From CAZMNY01 sp964567745 (GTDB lineage: Bacteria > Planctomycetota > Planctomycetia > Pirellulales > Pirellulaceae): 64,000 nucleotides of DNA. Below the pieces are notes generated by a model. That model made no database searches. It was not told the origin of the DNA and was given only the letters and a program-made list of their open reading frames with translations. Within the stretch, counting starts at the first letter, position 1. Each line of letters starts with the position of its first letter. Shown here one piece after another: positions 9,614 through 16,349 of this stretch. The DNA lies in contig CAZMNY010000045.1 in the NCBI GenBank assembly GCA_964567745.1, positions 1 to 64,000 on the forward strand, in the 5' to 3' direction. The translations under genes and the position numbers were made by a program.

Positions 9614-9697
9614 GGCTAACATCACCGAGCGGCCACCAGCGACGTGGATATCAGATTCAGCACCCGACGGCCGCTCCGGTGCATGTGATTGTTAGCT
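9614..9697 (-). other. attC site of the PPOX cassette
   Basis: On the + strand, boxes GCTAACA (9615-9621) and GTTAGCT (9691-9697) bracket the site. Stem CACCGAGCGGCC pairs with GGCCGCTCCGGTG, leaving one unpaired G, the extrahelical base typical of attC. The R'' box contains the TAA stop codon of the PPOX gene. Confidence 0.8.
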
Positions 9698-10303
9698 TTC
9701 TTTCGAGCCAATAGCTTCGCCCTCCACAAAGTAACCATTGGATTTGGCGATTGGATCGTCCGTTCCCCAGTCGATTGGCTTAGGCAGTTTTTCGAGCCGG
9801 GGGACATGCTTCGAACAGTGTATGTAGGCCTCTTCGACCGTGACAATGACCCATGCCTCAATACGGGGGGCGTTTCGTGATTCGTTTTCTGCAAGACGTT
9901 TGGCAAGCTGCGGAGGCAGCTGATCAGGTGGACAGGTGTGGGCTTCTCCATTCACATGCAAGCCGACAGTTGAGTCAAAGAAGTCGACAAACAGCATTCC
10001 GATATGGGGGTTCTCAAGAATGTTTCCAAGGCTCGCAAATACGCCGTTTCCTCGAAACTCCGGATATGCCAGAGTCGTCGCGTCAAGTATGCGAACGAAT
10101 CCTGAATTACCAAACCGTGGTGAACAGTCGCAGTTTCCGGACGCATCAGCCGTTGAAACGAAGAACATCTCCTGCCGCTCAATGAGATCAATCATTTTGT
10201 CATTCAGCGACCCCAGTACTTGGCGCTTATAGAAACGATCTGCACGGGCAGCCGATCCCATTTCGCGCTGAAGTCGACGTTCGCCAGATTGTTCGGACAC
10301 CAT
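9692..10303 (-). CDS. Pyridoxamine 5'-phosphate oxidase (PPOX)-fold family protein, integron cassette
   Basis: 203 residues from the ATG at 10303, the first Met after the recombination point of the cassette; an open frame further upstream would cross into the neighbouring attC. The PPOX-type split-barrel flavoprotein pattern is clear: 'M-F-F-V-S-T-A-D-A-S-G-N-x-D-C-S-P-R', then 'G-F-V-R-I-L-D-x-x-T-L-A-Y-P', 'G-N-G-x-x-x-S-L-G-N-I-L-E-N-P-x-I-G-M-L-F-V-D-F' and 'L-H-V-N-G-E-A'. Such proteins bind FMN or F420 and reduce small molecules; the substrate is unknown. The stop codon lies in the attC R'' box, so the gene fills the cassette. Confidence 0.85.
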   Translation of the reverse strand: MVSEQSGERRLQREMGSAARADRFYKRQVLGSLNDKMIDLIERQEMFFVSTADASGNCDCSPRFGNSGFVRILDATTLAYPEFRGNGVFASLGNILENPHIGMLFVDFFDSTVGLHVNGEAHTCPPDQLPPQLAKRLAENESRNAPRIEAWVIVTVEEAYIHCSKHVPRLEKLPKPIDWGTDDPIAKSNGYFVEGEAIGSKES

Positions 10304-10316
10304 GTGTCTTGTGAAA

Positions 10317-10405
10317 GCTAAGGTTAAGCGTAACCGGGCGGCGACGTTACGCGTTGATTTCAGATTCCGCCGGATTCGCCGCTCCGGTTCACGCATTTGT
10401 TATTT
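10317..10405 (-). other. attC site, partly degenerate
   Basis: The stem CGTAACCGGGCGGCG pairs with CGCCGCTCCGGTTCACG, leaving two unpaired bases. The right box GTTATTT (10399-10405) holds the stop codon of the upstream cassette gene. The left box near 10320-10330 (GGTTAAGCG) departs from the usual pattern. Confidence 0.65.
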
Positions 10406-10774
10406 GCTTTGACGAGTAGTGTCTGGCTCAATACGAGTCACTTCAAGTTTCTTCAATCGATCAACCGCCCAAAGGACTGTTATGTCGTTCTCAGTGGTCA
10501 CGAGAACGTATGCTGGACAATACTGGACGCGGGAAGCGCTGATTGTCGAACCGATGGCCTGTTCTGAGCTTGCAGTTTTTGACGTGATCAGCATGTAAGA
10601 AACCTGCAGTTCCCCAGTTATGACAGTGTGTGACAGGGCGGCAACTTCCGATTGACGATCGACGTTCGCCATGTAAATAAGTCCTCCAACCGCCGCAATT
10701 AACGCTACGGAAAGGGCAAGTTGAGGAAACATCACACTCGAGCTTCTGGCAGCAGCGGTCCGATCATCGGTCAT
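10400..10774 (-). CDS. Small single-pass membrane protein, integron cassette
   Basis: 124 residues from the ATG at 10774, preceded by a GAGAG purine-rich site. An in-frame ATG at 10897 after GGGG would add 41 residues and cannot be excluded. One transmembrane segment (about residues 17-35) follows a short basic/polar N-terminus. The rest is a small soluble domain with no recognised family, ending in a basic 'R-L-K-K-L' helix. It is probably anchored with the C-terminal domain outside the cytoplasm. The cassette boundaries are clear: attC sites lie on both sides, and the TAA overlaps the R'' box. Confidence 0.65.
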   Translation of the reverse strand: MTDDRTAAARSSSVMFPQLALSVALIAAVGGLIYMANVDRQSEVAALSHTVITGELQVSYMLITSKTASSEQAIGSTISASRVQYCPAYVLVTTENDITVLWAVDRLKKLEVTRIEPDTTRQSK

Positions 10775-10918
10775 TGTTTTCTCTCGCTGTGATGTGAAAT
10801 GCGTCGATGACGTCTCAGCAAATAACGCACAAGTTGACCGAGCCGCCAGGGACGCTTGAATCTGGTCGAGGGGGGATAAAATGGTGCGAAGCAACATCCC
10901 CGCGAAGACAAATCATAG

Positions 10919-10953
10919 CGGCTAACCGGCTTCGGTCCAATGTTGTGTTATCC
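10919..10953 (-). other. Short attC-like site
   Basis: Boxes GCTAACC (10921-10927) and GTTATCC (10947-10953) bracket a short CCGGCTTCGG palindrome. The site is only about 35 bp, far shorter than its neighbours, so it may have lost its variable loop. Confidence 0.55.
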
Positions 10954-11214
10954 CATTCTAGGGGTAATTAATTCAACCAATTCTTCATTGAGTTTCTTGC
11001 GCCAGTTCAATGCAGTTGAGTCAATCGCATGATTCGCAATACGCTCCAAATCGCCGTTCTCCATGTGTGGGCAATCGACTCGTCGGGCAGCAATACCGTC
11101 GTCAAATGCTTCACCCATGTGTTCCGATGCATGCGATTGTAATGCGGCATTGTGGTTTCCATCGGCAACAGCCCTTCGCGAGCCGTTTTCGCCGATCGTC
11201 TCGATCCACATCAT
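10948..11214 (-). CDS. Hypothetical protein, integron cassette (second ORF)
   Basis: 88 residues, no recognised family. The C-terminal half is a plausible charged helix pair ('N-W-R-K-K-L-N-E-E-L-V-E-L'); the N-terminal half is His- and Ala-rich. It shares a cassette with the membrane protein gene at 11303-11551, since no attC lies between them. It ends inside the attC-like box at 10947-10953. Possibly a remnant of a longer gene. Confidence 0.5.
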   Translation of the reverse strand: MMWIETIGENGSRRAVADGNHNAALQSHASEHMGEAFDDGIAARRVDCPHMENGDLERIANHAIDSTALNWRKKLNEELVELITPRMG

Positions 11215-11302
11215 TATTGGCTATTCTGCTGGTTGGCGTTTGAACTGTCATCTCTTGTTTGCGTGGCATTGGTGTGCGACGATCGCTGAGGAACGGTGGC
11301 AA

Positions 11303-11551
11303 TCAACTTCGCCACGGAATGCCGCCGGGAATCATGAACAGCACGAGGATAAACACGCCGAATACAACGCCCAGCAATGCGCCAATCAACATCAATCGAT
11401 GCGCAAGTGGCCATCTTCCGTCAGGGGTTGGTTTCATTGCGTTGACGAATCCGCCAGTTTTAGCCGCCAGCGCAAATGCGGCAGTCATCAGAGCGAATCC
11501 TACAAGGCCAATTATTGCCGCGATCATTATTGGAACAACGGACCAGTCCAT
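11303..11551 (-). CDS. Small two-TM membrane protein, integron cassette (first ORF)
   Basis: 82 residues with two hydrophobic segments (about residues 6-30 and 52-75) joined by a basic loop 'K-P-T-P-D-G-R-W-P'. AAAGGG lies upstream of the ATG at 11551 at good spacing. The cassette begins at the GTTATGC box near 11604. No known family. Small membrane proteins are common integron cargo; a role cannot be inferred. Confidence 0.65.
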   Translation of the reverse strand: MDWSVVPIMIAAIIGLVGFALMTAAFALAAKTGGFVNAMKPTPDGRWPLAHRLMLIGALLGVVFGVFILVLFMIPGGIPWRS

Positions 11552-11597
11552 ATCGCTTTACCCTTTTTTGTGGAATTATGACCCGCCGATTCTTGCT

Positions 11598-11737
11598 GCA
11601 TAACGTTTGAGGTAACCGGGTTGGCGGACCAACGGGATCGACGTTGGCACACCGAGAATTGTAAACGAAGGATTCGACGCTGAAAAACCGAAAGCCGAGC
11701 CAACGCCGGTTCACCGATTTGATAGGCCCGGTCCTAA
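11598..11737 (-). other. Long attC site
   Basis: About 140 bp. The left box GCATAAC (11598-11604) reads GTTATGC in cassette orientation. The stem GGTAACCGGGTTGGC pairs with GCCAACGCCGGTTCACC, leaving two unpaired bases. The right box is degenerate (TTTGATAGG where TTGTTAGG would be expected). A second inner palindrome (GACCAACG / CGTTGGCAC) lies near its left arm. Confidence 0.7.
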
Positions 11738-11744
11738 TCGCCAA

Positions 11745-12419
11745 TCATCTGCCATCCTGAAGAAAAACAGGCACCGTTGCGAACCACACACACGCGGCGA
11801 CCACGCCTAAGCCGAACAGAACTGTGCCGATGATCCCGAGATTTCTTCCGGCGGTCGTCAGACTCTCGCCGGAAGGATCCATTTTGCCCGACCGCATCGC
11901 GGAGAGGTCATTGCCACCCATTATCCAGGCCGCGATCCCAAGCGGGGCGCATACAATTAGACTGAGGATGCCAAGCACGAGGACGAGTGCGGCTCTGTGC
12001 GCCTGCAGAGACGGATGATGTACTTGCCCGGCTGTTGTGATCCCCGGATTGTACGGCGATTCTGCAGACGGCGAGCGACCGGAAAATACCGCGGCCAACA
12101 GGAGGCCGAAAGCTGTGACTCGAAGCAGCGTAGAGGCTACACGCAAAAGTAACATTTGCCGCTGGATTTGCTGCAACTCTCCACGAGCTTCATTGAGAGC
12201 CTCGATGAGGTAGCCCTCAATGAACGGGAGCGCGAGCGTCATCACGAATAGGAGTGCGCAGCTTGCTAAGGCAAGGGCAGCCGGCGCGGCGAACCGCTTA
12301 AGGTACGTCAGCGAAATGACAACACCCACCATGTACAGCAGGAGCATCGGCGCGTGATACGGGAGCTGGCGGCTGACGAAGGAAATCACATCCACATTAA
12401 TTCTCCGTCTCTGGGGCAT
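11745..12419 (-). CDS. Multi-pass membrane protein with DUF4190-like C-terminus, integron cassette
   Basis: 224 residues. The ATG at 12419-12417 lies within the GTTATGC recombination box, so the start codon is supplied by the attC core; Met codons further upstream would fall in the neighbouring cassette. About five hydrophobic segments: residues 20-40, 45-65, 93-112, then two C-terminal ones around a 'S-G-x-x-D-P-S-G-x-x-L-T-T-A-G-R-x-L-G-I-I-G-T' loop, as in DUF4190-like membrane proteins. Function unknown. Confidence 0.72.
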   Translation of the reverse strand: MPQRRRINVDVISFVSRQLPYHAPMLLLYMVGVVISLTYLKRFAAPAALALASCALLFVMTLALPFIEGYLIEALNEARGELQQIQRQMLLLRVASTLLRVTAFGLLLAAVFSGRSPSAESPYNPGITTAGQVHHPSLQAHRAALVLVLGILSLIVCAPLGIAAWIMGGNDLSAMRSGKMDPSGESLTTAGRNLGIIGTVLFGLGVVAACVWFATVPVFLQDGR

Positions 12420-12503
12420 AACGAATTGCATCACCGGGCCGTGACGGGTGATACTCCATGTGAAATCGGCACCGACACGGCTCGGCGCATGCGTTTGTTA
12501 GCT
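12416..12503 (-). other. attC site, well preserved
   Basis: In cassette orientation R'' is AGCTAAC and R' is GTTATGC, with ACAAACGCATGCGCC leading into the stem. The stem CGGCTCGGCGCATGC pairs with GCATCACCGGGCCG, with unpaired bases. 88 bp, a standard attC size. Confidence 0.82.
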
Positions 12504-12560
12504 GGCCTATGCCCCGCGATGTCTCATCATGAAGGGATTATGCCGAGCAACCGCCTGCAT

Positions 12561-12932
12561 TCAATTGGCACGTTGACGAGTAGCTCGTAAACTCACGATT
12601 GCCGCGTCCACTCGCTCCTCGACAACAGAAGAAGAATCGTCACTGAATGTGTTGAAGAGGTTTCGGTCCCCGGACAAGAAGCAGACTGAAACAGCTCGGG
12701 TATAAGAATCTGGAGCGTCTAATCCCTCTTCCATAACGGGCGTCAAAGCAGGGTCCGATTGATCCATCAAAAGGTGAATGAGTGCGTCTGTTTCGTCCCA
12801 GCTAAGGTCGGGCGACCAGATATCCTTACAGCCGAATATGCGACGGCTGAATGTGATCCCGCAACCCCTCCACCGCTTCGATATCGGGGGAGTGAACTGC
12901 CCCACGGACTTGAGCGAGGAATTCACTGTCAC
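12561..12932 (-). CDS. Hypothetical cassette protein, possibly frameshifted near its N-terminus
   Basis: The open frame gives 123 residues from a GTG at 12932, just after the DUF4177-like gene's stop. Residues from about 38 onward look like a real acidic helical protein ('D-E-T-D-A-L-I-H-L-L-M-D-Q-S-D-P'). The first 37 residues are atypical (Arg/Ser/Gly-rich), while another frame over the same bases reads a more natural acidic sequence (SDSEFLAQVRGAVHSPDIEA) ending at a stop. A small frameshift near 12820-12830 is likely. No family recognised. Confidence 0.5.
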   Translation of the reverse strand: MTVNSSLKSVGQFTPPISKRWRGCGITFSRRIFGCKDIWSPDLSWDETDALIHLLMDQSDPALTPVMEEGLDAPDSYTRAVSVCFLSGDRNLFNTFSDDSSSVVEERVDAAIVSLRATRQRAN

Positions 12933-13145
12933 TTAAGCATCAACCTCCGTCTCTCGCTCAAGCAGTAGATTTAGCCCGCCTTTCCACGACGTGATCGAAC
13001 GCAAGCTGAACTCACCGTAGAGGCGGTTGAGTCGCCATCCGTCTTTCCCGAACTCGTTGAGGGCTTCAACAAGTTGCTCTTCGTTGCCTTCGCCGGTCTC
13101 GAGGGCGAGATAGTGGATTTTGTATTCGTATTGTTTTTGGTTCAT
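12933..13145 (-). CDS. DUF4177-like small protein, integron cassette
   Basis: 70 residues: 'Y-E-Y-K-I-H', then 'E-E-Q-L-V-E-A-L-N-E-F-G-K-D-G-W-R-L', then a terminal 'L-N-L-L-L-E-R-E' strand. This is the beta-alpha-beta-beta pattern of DUF4177 proteins, small cytoplasmic proteins of unknown function. The family length (50-80 residues) fits. It sits directly against the following ORF (12932), suggesting translational coupling in one cassette. Confidence 0.7.
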   Translation of the reverse strand: MNQKQYEYKIHYLALETGEGNEEQLVEALNEFGKDGWRLNRLYGEFSLRSITSWKGGLNLLLERETEVDA

Positions 13146-13276
13146 TGCGTGTTCCGTCAGGGTTTAGATCGTTGACAACAAGGTATTCACTGATGGACAC
13201 GGCTTCTTGCCACGACCAGCGGTGATAGACGACGAACGTCCAAAATCACCCGGTCGCGACGAGAGATTCTCAATTG

Positions 13277-13321
13277 TCATAACGCCCGACTTCGCGACTC
13301 GGGTGCATTTTTTTGTTCAAG
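13277..13321 (-). other. Short attC, probably belonging to the interrupted repeat-protein cassette
   Basis: The left box TCATAAC (13277-13283) reads GTTATGA in cassette orientation. Stem GCCCGA pairs with TCGGGTGC, followed by a T-run and GTTCAAG (13315-13321). About 45 bp. The gene it should belong to (14731-15738) is separated from it by the IS91-type remnant. Confidence 0.6.
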
Positions 13322-13425
13322 GAAGCCGCTGCGCGGCAGACGGAGGTGTACTGTGATCATAGCGAATCGTTGAGATCGCGAGGCATCTTTGAAAGACGTT
13401 TTCACGTTTTTCAAGGAGATCGATC

Positions 13426-14343
13426 ATGACGAGTTTGCGACAGAGGATGACAGGGGATTTGCAATTGCGGGGGCTGCGCGTGAGAACGCAAGAAGCCTAC
13501 CTGCAGTTCGCGCGTCGTTTTCCAAGCGAAGCCTATTCCGCCATGTTTCGCGCCTCGGGCGAAGCGATGAAGACCTTGGCCGCCGATCCCAAACGACTCG
13601 GCGCCAAGGAGATCGGGTTCTTCGGCGTGTTGCAGACATGGGGACGCGACTTGAATTATCATCCCCATGTGCACTACGTCGTCCCGGGTGGCGGGATCGA
13701 CGAGGACGGCGAGTGGCGATCGACGGCCGCCAATTTCTTCTTGCCCTGCGAGCCGCTCTCGATTCTCTACCGAGAGAAACTGCGAGCGGCATTGAATGAG
13801 GCGGGCCTGCTGCAAGAGGTCGACCCGGCCGTTTGGGAGCAGTCGTGGATCGTCGATTGCAAGGCGGTCGGCGACGGCGCGGCGGCAGTGCAATATCTTG
13901 CGGCCTACGTGTTCCGGGTGGCGATCTCGGACGAACGCATTGTCTCGTGCGACGATGACACCGTCACGTTTCGTTACCGACCCAGCGGTTCGCGGCGAGA
14001 CCGCACGATGACGCTTGAAGCCGCCGAGTTTGTCCGCCGATTTCTGCAGCACGTGTTGCCGCCGAGGCTGCAGAAAGTCAGGCACTACGGTCTGCTGAGT
14101 CCGCGCGCGAAACGACCGCTCGTATCGACCAAGTGGCTCGTCGCCCTCGCGCTCGGCCGTATCCACTGGATGCTCTGGTTGGTCGAAATCGCGGCGCCGA
14201 CCGCGGCCGATGTTGTTTGCGCCGAGTGCGGCGGAGCGATGTTTGTCGTCGAGTTCATTCCGAGCCCAACACCATCGCGGTTGCGGAGTCATCCGCCGCC
14301 TCGCAGTCAGGACCGACATCAATCCGCCACAACCGCCCTCTAA
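13426..14343 (+). pseudogene. Chimeric IS91-family remnant: integrase N-terminus joined to IS91 transposase
   Basis: 305-residue ORF. Residues about 1-31 look like the SAM-like N-terminal domain of the tyrosine recombinase that accompanies some IS91-type elements ('L-R-Q-R-M-x-x-D-L-Q-L-R-G-L-x-x-R-T-Q-E-A-Y'). From about residue 32 the sequence is an IS91-type Y2/HUH transposase ('G-F-F-G-V-L-Q-T-W-G-R-D-L-N-Y-H-P-H-V-H-Y-V-V-P-G-G-G'), ending near a zinc-type C-A-E-C-G-G motif. The HUH motif (HPHVH) is present but the transposase N-terminus is missing. An internal deletion joining two genes of one element explains this. A good GGAG site precedes the ATG, so the chimera may be expressed; activity is unlikely. 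Confidence 0.8.
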
Positions 14344-14696
14344 AATCGCGTTCGCACGAACCTCGCGTCAACGTCCCCGTTCGCGGTGCGCGCACGCCAG
14401 GCGATTTCGGATGAACTCAAGCTTCCTCGCCCAATTGAACAGCTGCCGACGCCTCAAGAATCCACGTCAAGCCAACTCTCAATCGACGCGACTCGTCAAA
14501 ACCACGCCGAATCCCAACACGCAACGCCGCAGAGAACGCCACCACTCGAACCGTTTCCCTAAAGAACAAGCCCGACTCGCCAATCGCCGGGCTTCTTGAA
14601 CAATCGATTTGACGCTCGGCTCATCGCTCGGCAACTCACCCCTCATCCTCTACGCCACGCCAGTCCATCGCGCCAGATTTCCGCGGATGCACGCGA
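14344..14696. mobile_element. Non-coding end of the IS91-type remnant with terminal hairpin
   Basis: No gene. A hairpin AAGCCCG (14568-14574) / CGGGCTT (14588-14594) is followed by GAAC at 14598-14601. IS91-type elements end in a subterminal hairpin next to a GAAC/GTTC-type tetranucleotide, so this is probably the element's end. The rest, up to the tandem repeat at 14697, is unremarkable. Confidence 0.5.
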
Positions 14697-14732
14697 GGAC
14701 AAATCCTCGGTGTTGGACAAATCCTCGGTGTT
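14697..14732. repeat. Tandem duplication, two 18-bp units
   Basis: GGACAAATCCTCGGTGTT occurs twice in tandem, running into the stop codon of the cassette gene at 14731. Probably replication slippage or a footprint of an insertion. Confidence 0.8.
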
Positions 14733-15738
14733 ACACCGCCTTTCGTTTACGTTGGAACTCTTTCTTTAGCCTTTCTTGGTATTGCAGCATGCGAAAGTTA
14801 AAGACGTGGTTCGGTTCAAAAAGCAACGCTTGGCGGTTGAAGAACTGCACAATCAGTTTCTCTCTGTCAGTCGAGCTGAACCGATCAGCGATCTCGCATT
14901 GCGCCAATAGCAGCATGTCGTTGAGCCACGGAAAATCGTTTGGGTCAATGGTAACATCCTTGAGAATCCGAAGGGCGTCCGCAGCATTGTCGCAATCGCG
15001 CGCGTGCAGAATTGCGGCCTGTGTACGTTGCATGCCGACAGGAATCTTGTGCTTGGCCTGTTGGGCACAGAACTCTTCGAGTTGTGTTAAATGACTTTGA
15101 AAGTTTCCGGATTCAATGCAGTCGACGAGTTCGCGAAGCCGGTCAAAGTCGTAGTCAGACAGTTTCGTGGCGGCCTGTTCCGTTATTGATCTGAGTCGGG
15201 ATAAATCTCGCTGAAGTTCGAGAAACGCACCTAGGTGTGCCCACGTTTCGCCGAAGAAGGGTAACCCGCGAACGTAAACGAAATGATCGTCCGCAATTTT
15301 CAACTCGTAGTAGGCGTCCAAAAGTGGTAGTACGTAGTCTATAGCCTTGTCGACGTGATCCCACAAATACGCGTAACGAGCCTGTGCAATCGCGTATGCG
15401 GCAGTGATCTTGGGGAATGTGGCCGCGTCGAACAAAGCCAGCATGTTGGAAACGTCGCCAATGCGTTCGTACTCTTGGCCGAGTGCGAATGCGATGTCGC
15501 TAGAATCAGGACAAGCGGACCGGCCATCGATGAATCGTTTCAACGCTTCATCGCGGTCGCCGCGCTGGAAGGCGGCGATGCCCCAGAAATGATACCAAGT
15601 CTCGCGTTCGGCGTCGTTGAGGCGTTTTGTTTTGAAGCGAGACAACTCGATCTCAAGTTGGTCGACGCGCCCCTCTTCTTGCAGTTTGTCGACCAACGTC
15701 GCGATGCGATTTTCGTCACGTGAGCCGAACAGTGCCAT
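14731..15738 (-). CDS. Helical-repeat (TPR/Sel1-like) cytoplasmic protein, integron cassette
   Basis: 335 residues from the ATG at 15738, with AGAGG upstream. The frame is open to 15927, but that extension runs through the attC, so it is not coding. Several helix-turn-helix units, for example 'W-G-I-A-A-F-Q-R-G-D-R-D-E-A-L-K-R-F' and 'A-F-A-L-G-Q-E-Y-E-R-I-G-D-V', resemble TPR-type repeats over the first half. The C-terminus is very basic. No catalytic motif. It is unusually long for a cassette product. Its attC appears displaced by the IS91-type insertion. Confidence 0.75.
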   Translation of the reverse strand: MALFGSRDENRIATLVDKLQEEGRVDQLEIELSRFKTKRLNDAERETWYHFWGIAAFQRGDRDEALKRFIDGRSACPDSSDIAFALGQEYERIGDVSNMLALFDAATFPKITAAYAIAQARYAYLWDHVDKAIDYVLPLLDAYYELKIADDHFVYVRGLPFFGETWAHLGAFLELQRDLSRLRSITEQAATKLSDYDFDRLRELVDCIESGNFQSHLTQLEEFCAQQAKHKIPVGMQRTQAAILHARDCDNAADALRILKDVTIDPNDFPWLNDMLLLAQCEIADRFSSTDREKLIVQFFNRQALLFEPNHVFNFRMLQYQERLKKEFQRKRKAV

Positions 15739-15761
15739 CGGATGAGTGCCTCTTGGCGGTG

Positions 15762-15853
15762 TAACGGCTAAAATCACCGGGTCGAGAGAAAAGTATGATG
15801 AGCGCAGCGAACGCGCGGCGCAATTCGGCTCCGGTGCATTTTTTTTGTTATCC
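15762..15853 (-). other. attC site of the first cassette
   Basis: The right box GTTATCC is at 15847-15853; the left AAC is at 15763-15765. The stem ATCACCGGGTCGA pairs with TTCGGCTCCGGTGCAT, with one unpaired base. The T-run beside the right box matches the attC at 13277. Confidence 0.72.
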
Positions 15854-15982
15854 CACGTATTACCCGGTTCATTACAGTTTGATTCCTGAAATCGGTGTGC
15901 CCGCCAGAGATAGGCACCCCATTCCATAACTCGATGTCACGGCCACCGGTGAAATGGTGTGCAACATCATAAGTGGAGCCTC

Positions 15983-16183
15983 TTATTCGAGCAAATAATT
16001 CACAATCATCGCGCCGACGGCCGCAGCAACAAGGAAGCCGACATAGACTAATGCCAAGTAACATCCTGAATTGGCAGTCTTGAAAAAAATTCCCGGATTG
16101 ATGCTGTGCCCACAGCCTGGACACGAGATCGCTTGCTTTGAGACTTGGTGGCCGCAAGCTGGACATTGCTCGAGTGTTGACAT
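15983..16183 (-). CDS. Zinc-ribbon single-pass membrane peptide, first cassette next to attI
   Basis: 66 residues. A double-CxxC zinc ribbon (C-P-A-C-G-H ... C-P-G-C-G-H, residues 7-25) is followed by a short linker and one transmembrane segment (about residues 42-62). The ATG at 16183 is preceded by AAGGACAAGATA and, just upstream, the GTTAAAG that I take as the attI x attC junction. As the attI-proximal cassette it would be best placed for expression from any integron promoter. This fold is common in small bacterial membrane proteins; role unknown. Confidence 0.8.
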   Translation of the reverse strand: MSTLEQCPACGHQVSKQAISCPGCGHSINPGIFFKTANSGCYLALVYVGFLVAAAVGAMIVNYLLE

Positions 16184-16349
16184 TATCTTGTCCTTTAACG
16201 ATCTAGAAGACGTTGCTTGTCAGTGTTTCTAGTGGGTCTTGGATTGTAAAGCCCATTGGTGCTGTTCGTTCAAAATGTAGCCGAACGCGGTGTTGCAGCC
16301 TTCTTGAGCCTGCGCGTGCGGTTCATCTTGGTGGGAAACTAAAATCGGC
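16184..16349. other. Candidate attI and intI leader region
   Basis: In cassette orientation GTTAAAG (16199-16193) lies directly before the first cassette's ribosome site and matches the simple half-site expected at attI. The region between it and intI is the place for the divergent cassette and intI promoters. No stem like those of attC sites is seen, as expected for attI. Confidence 0.55.

Noticed and set aside
9622..9951. Minus-strand frame across an attC
   Set aside because: It runs through the attC stem and over the PPOX gene in the wrong frame.
15774..16166. A 130-codon minus-strand frame over the first cassette
   Set aside because: It crosses the attC and overlaps the zinc-ribbon gene, which has the better start, ribosome site and motif.
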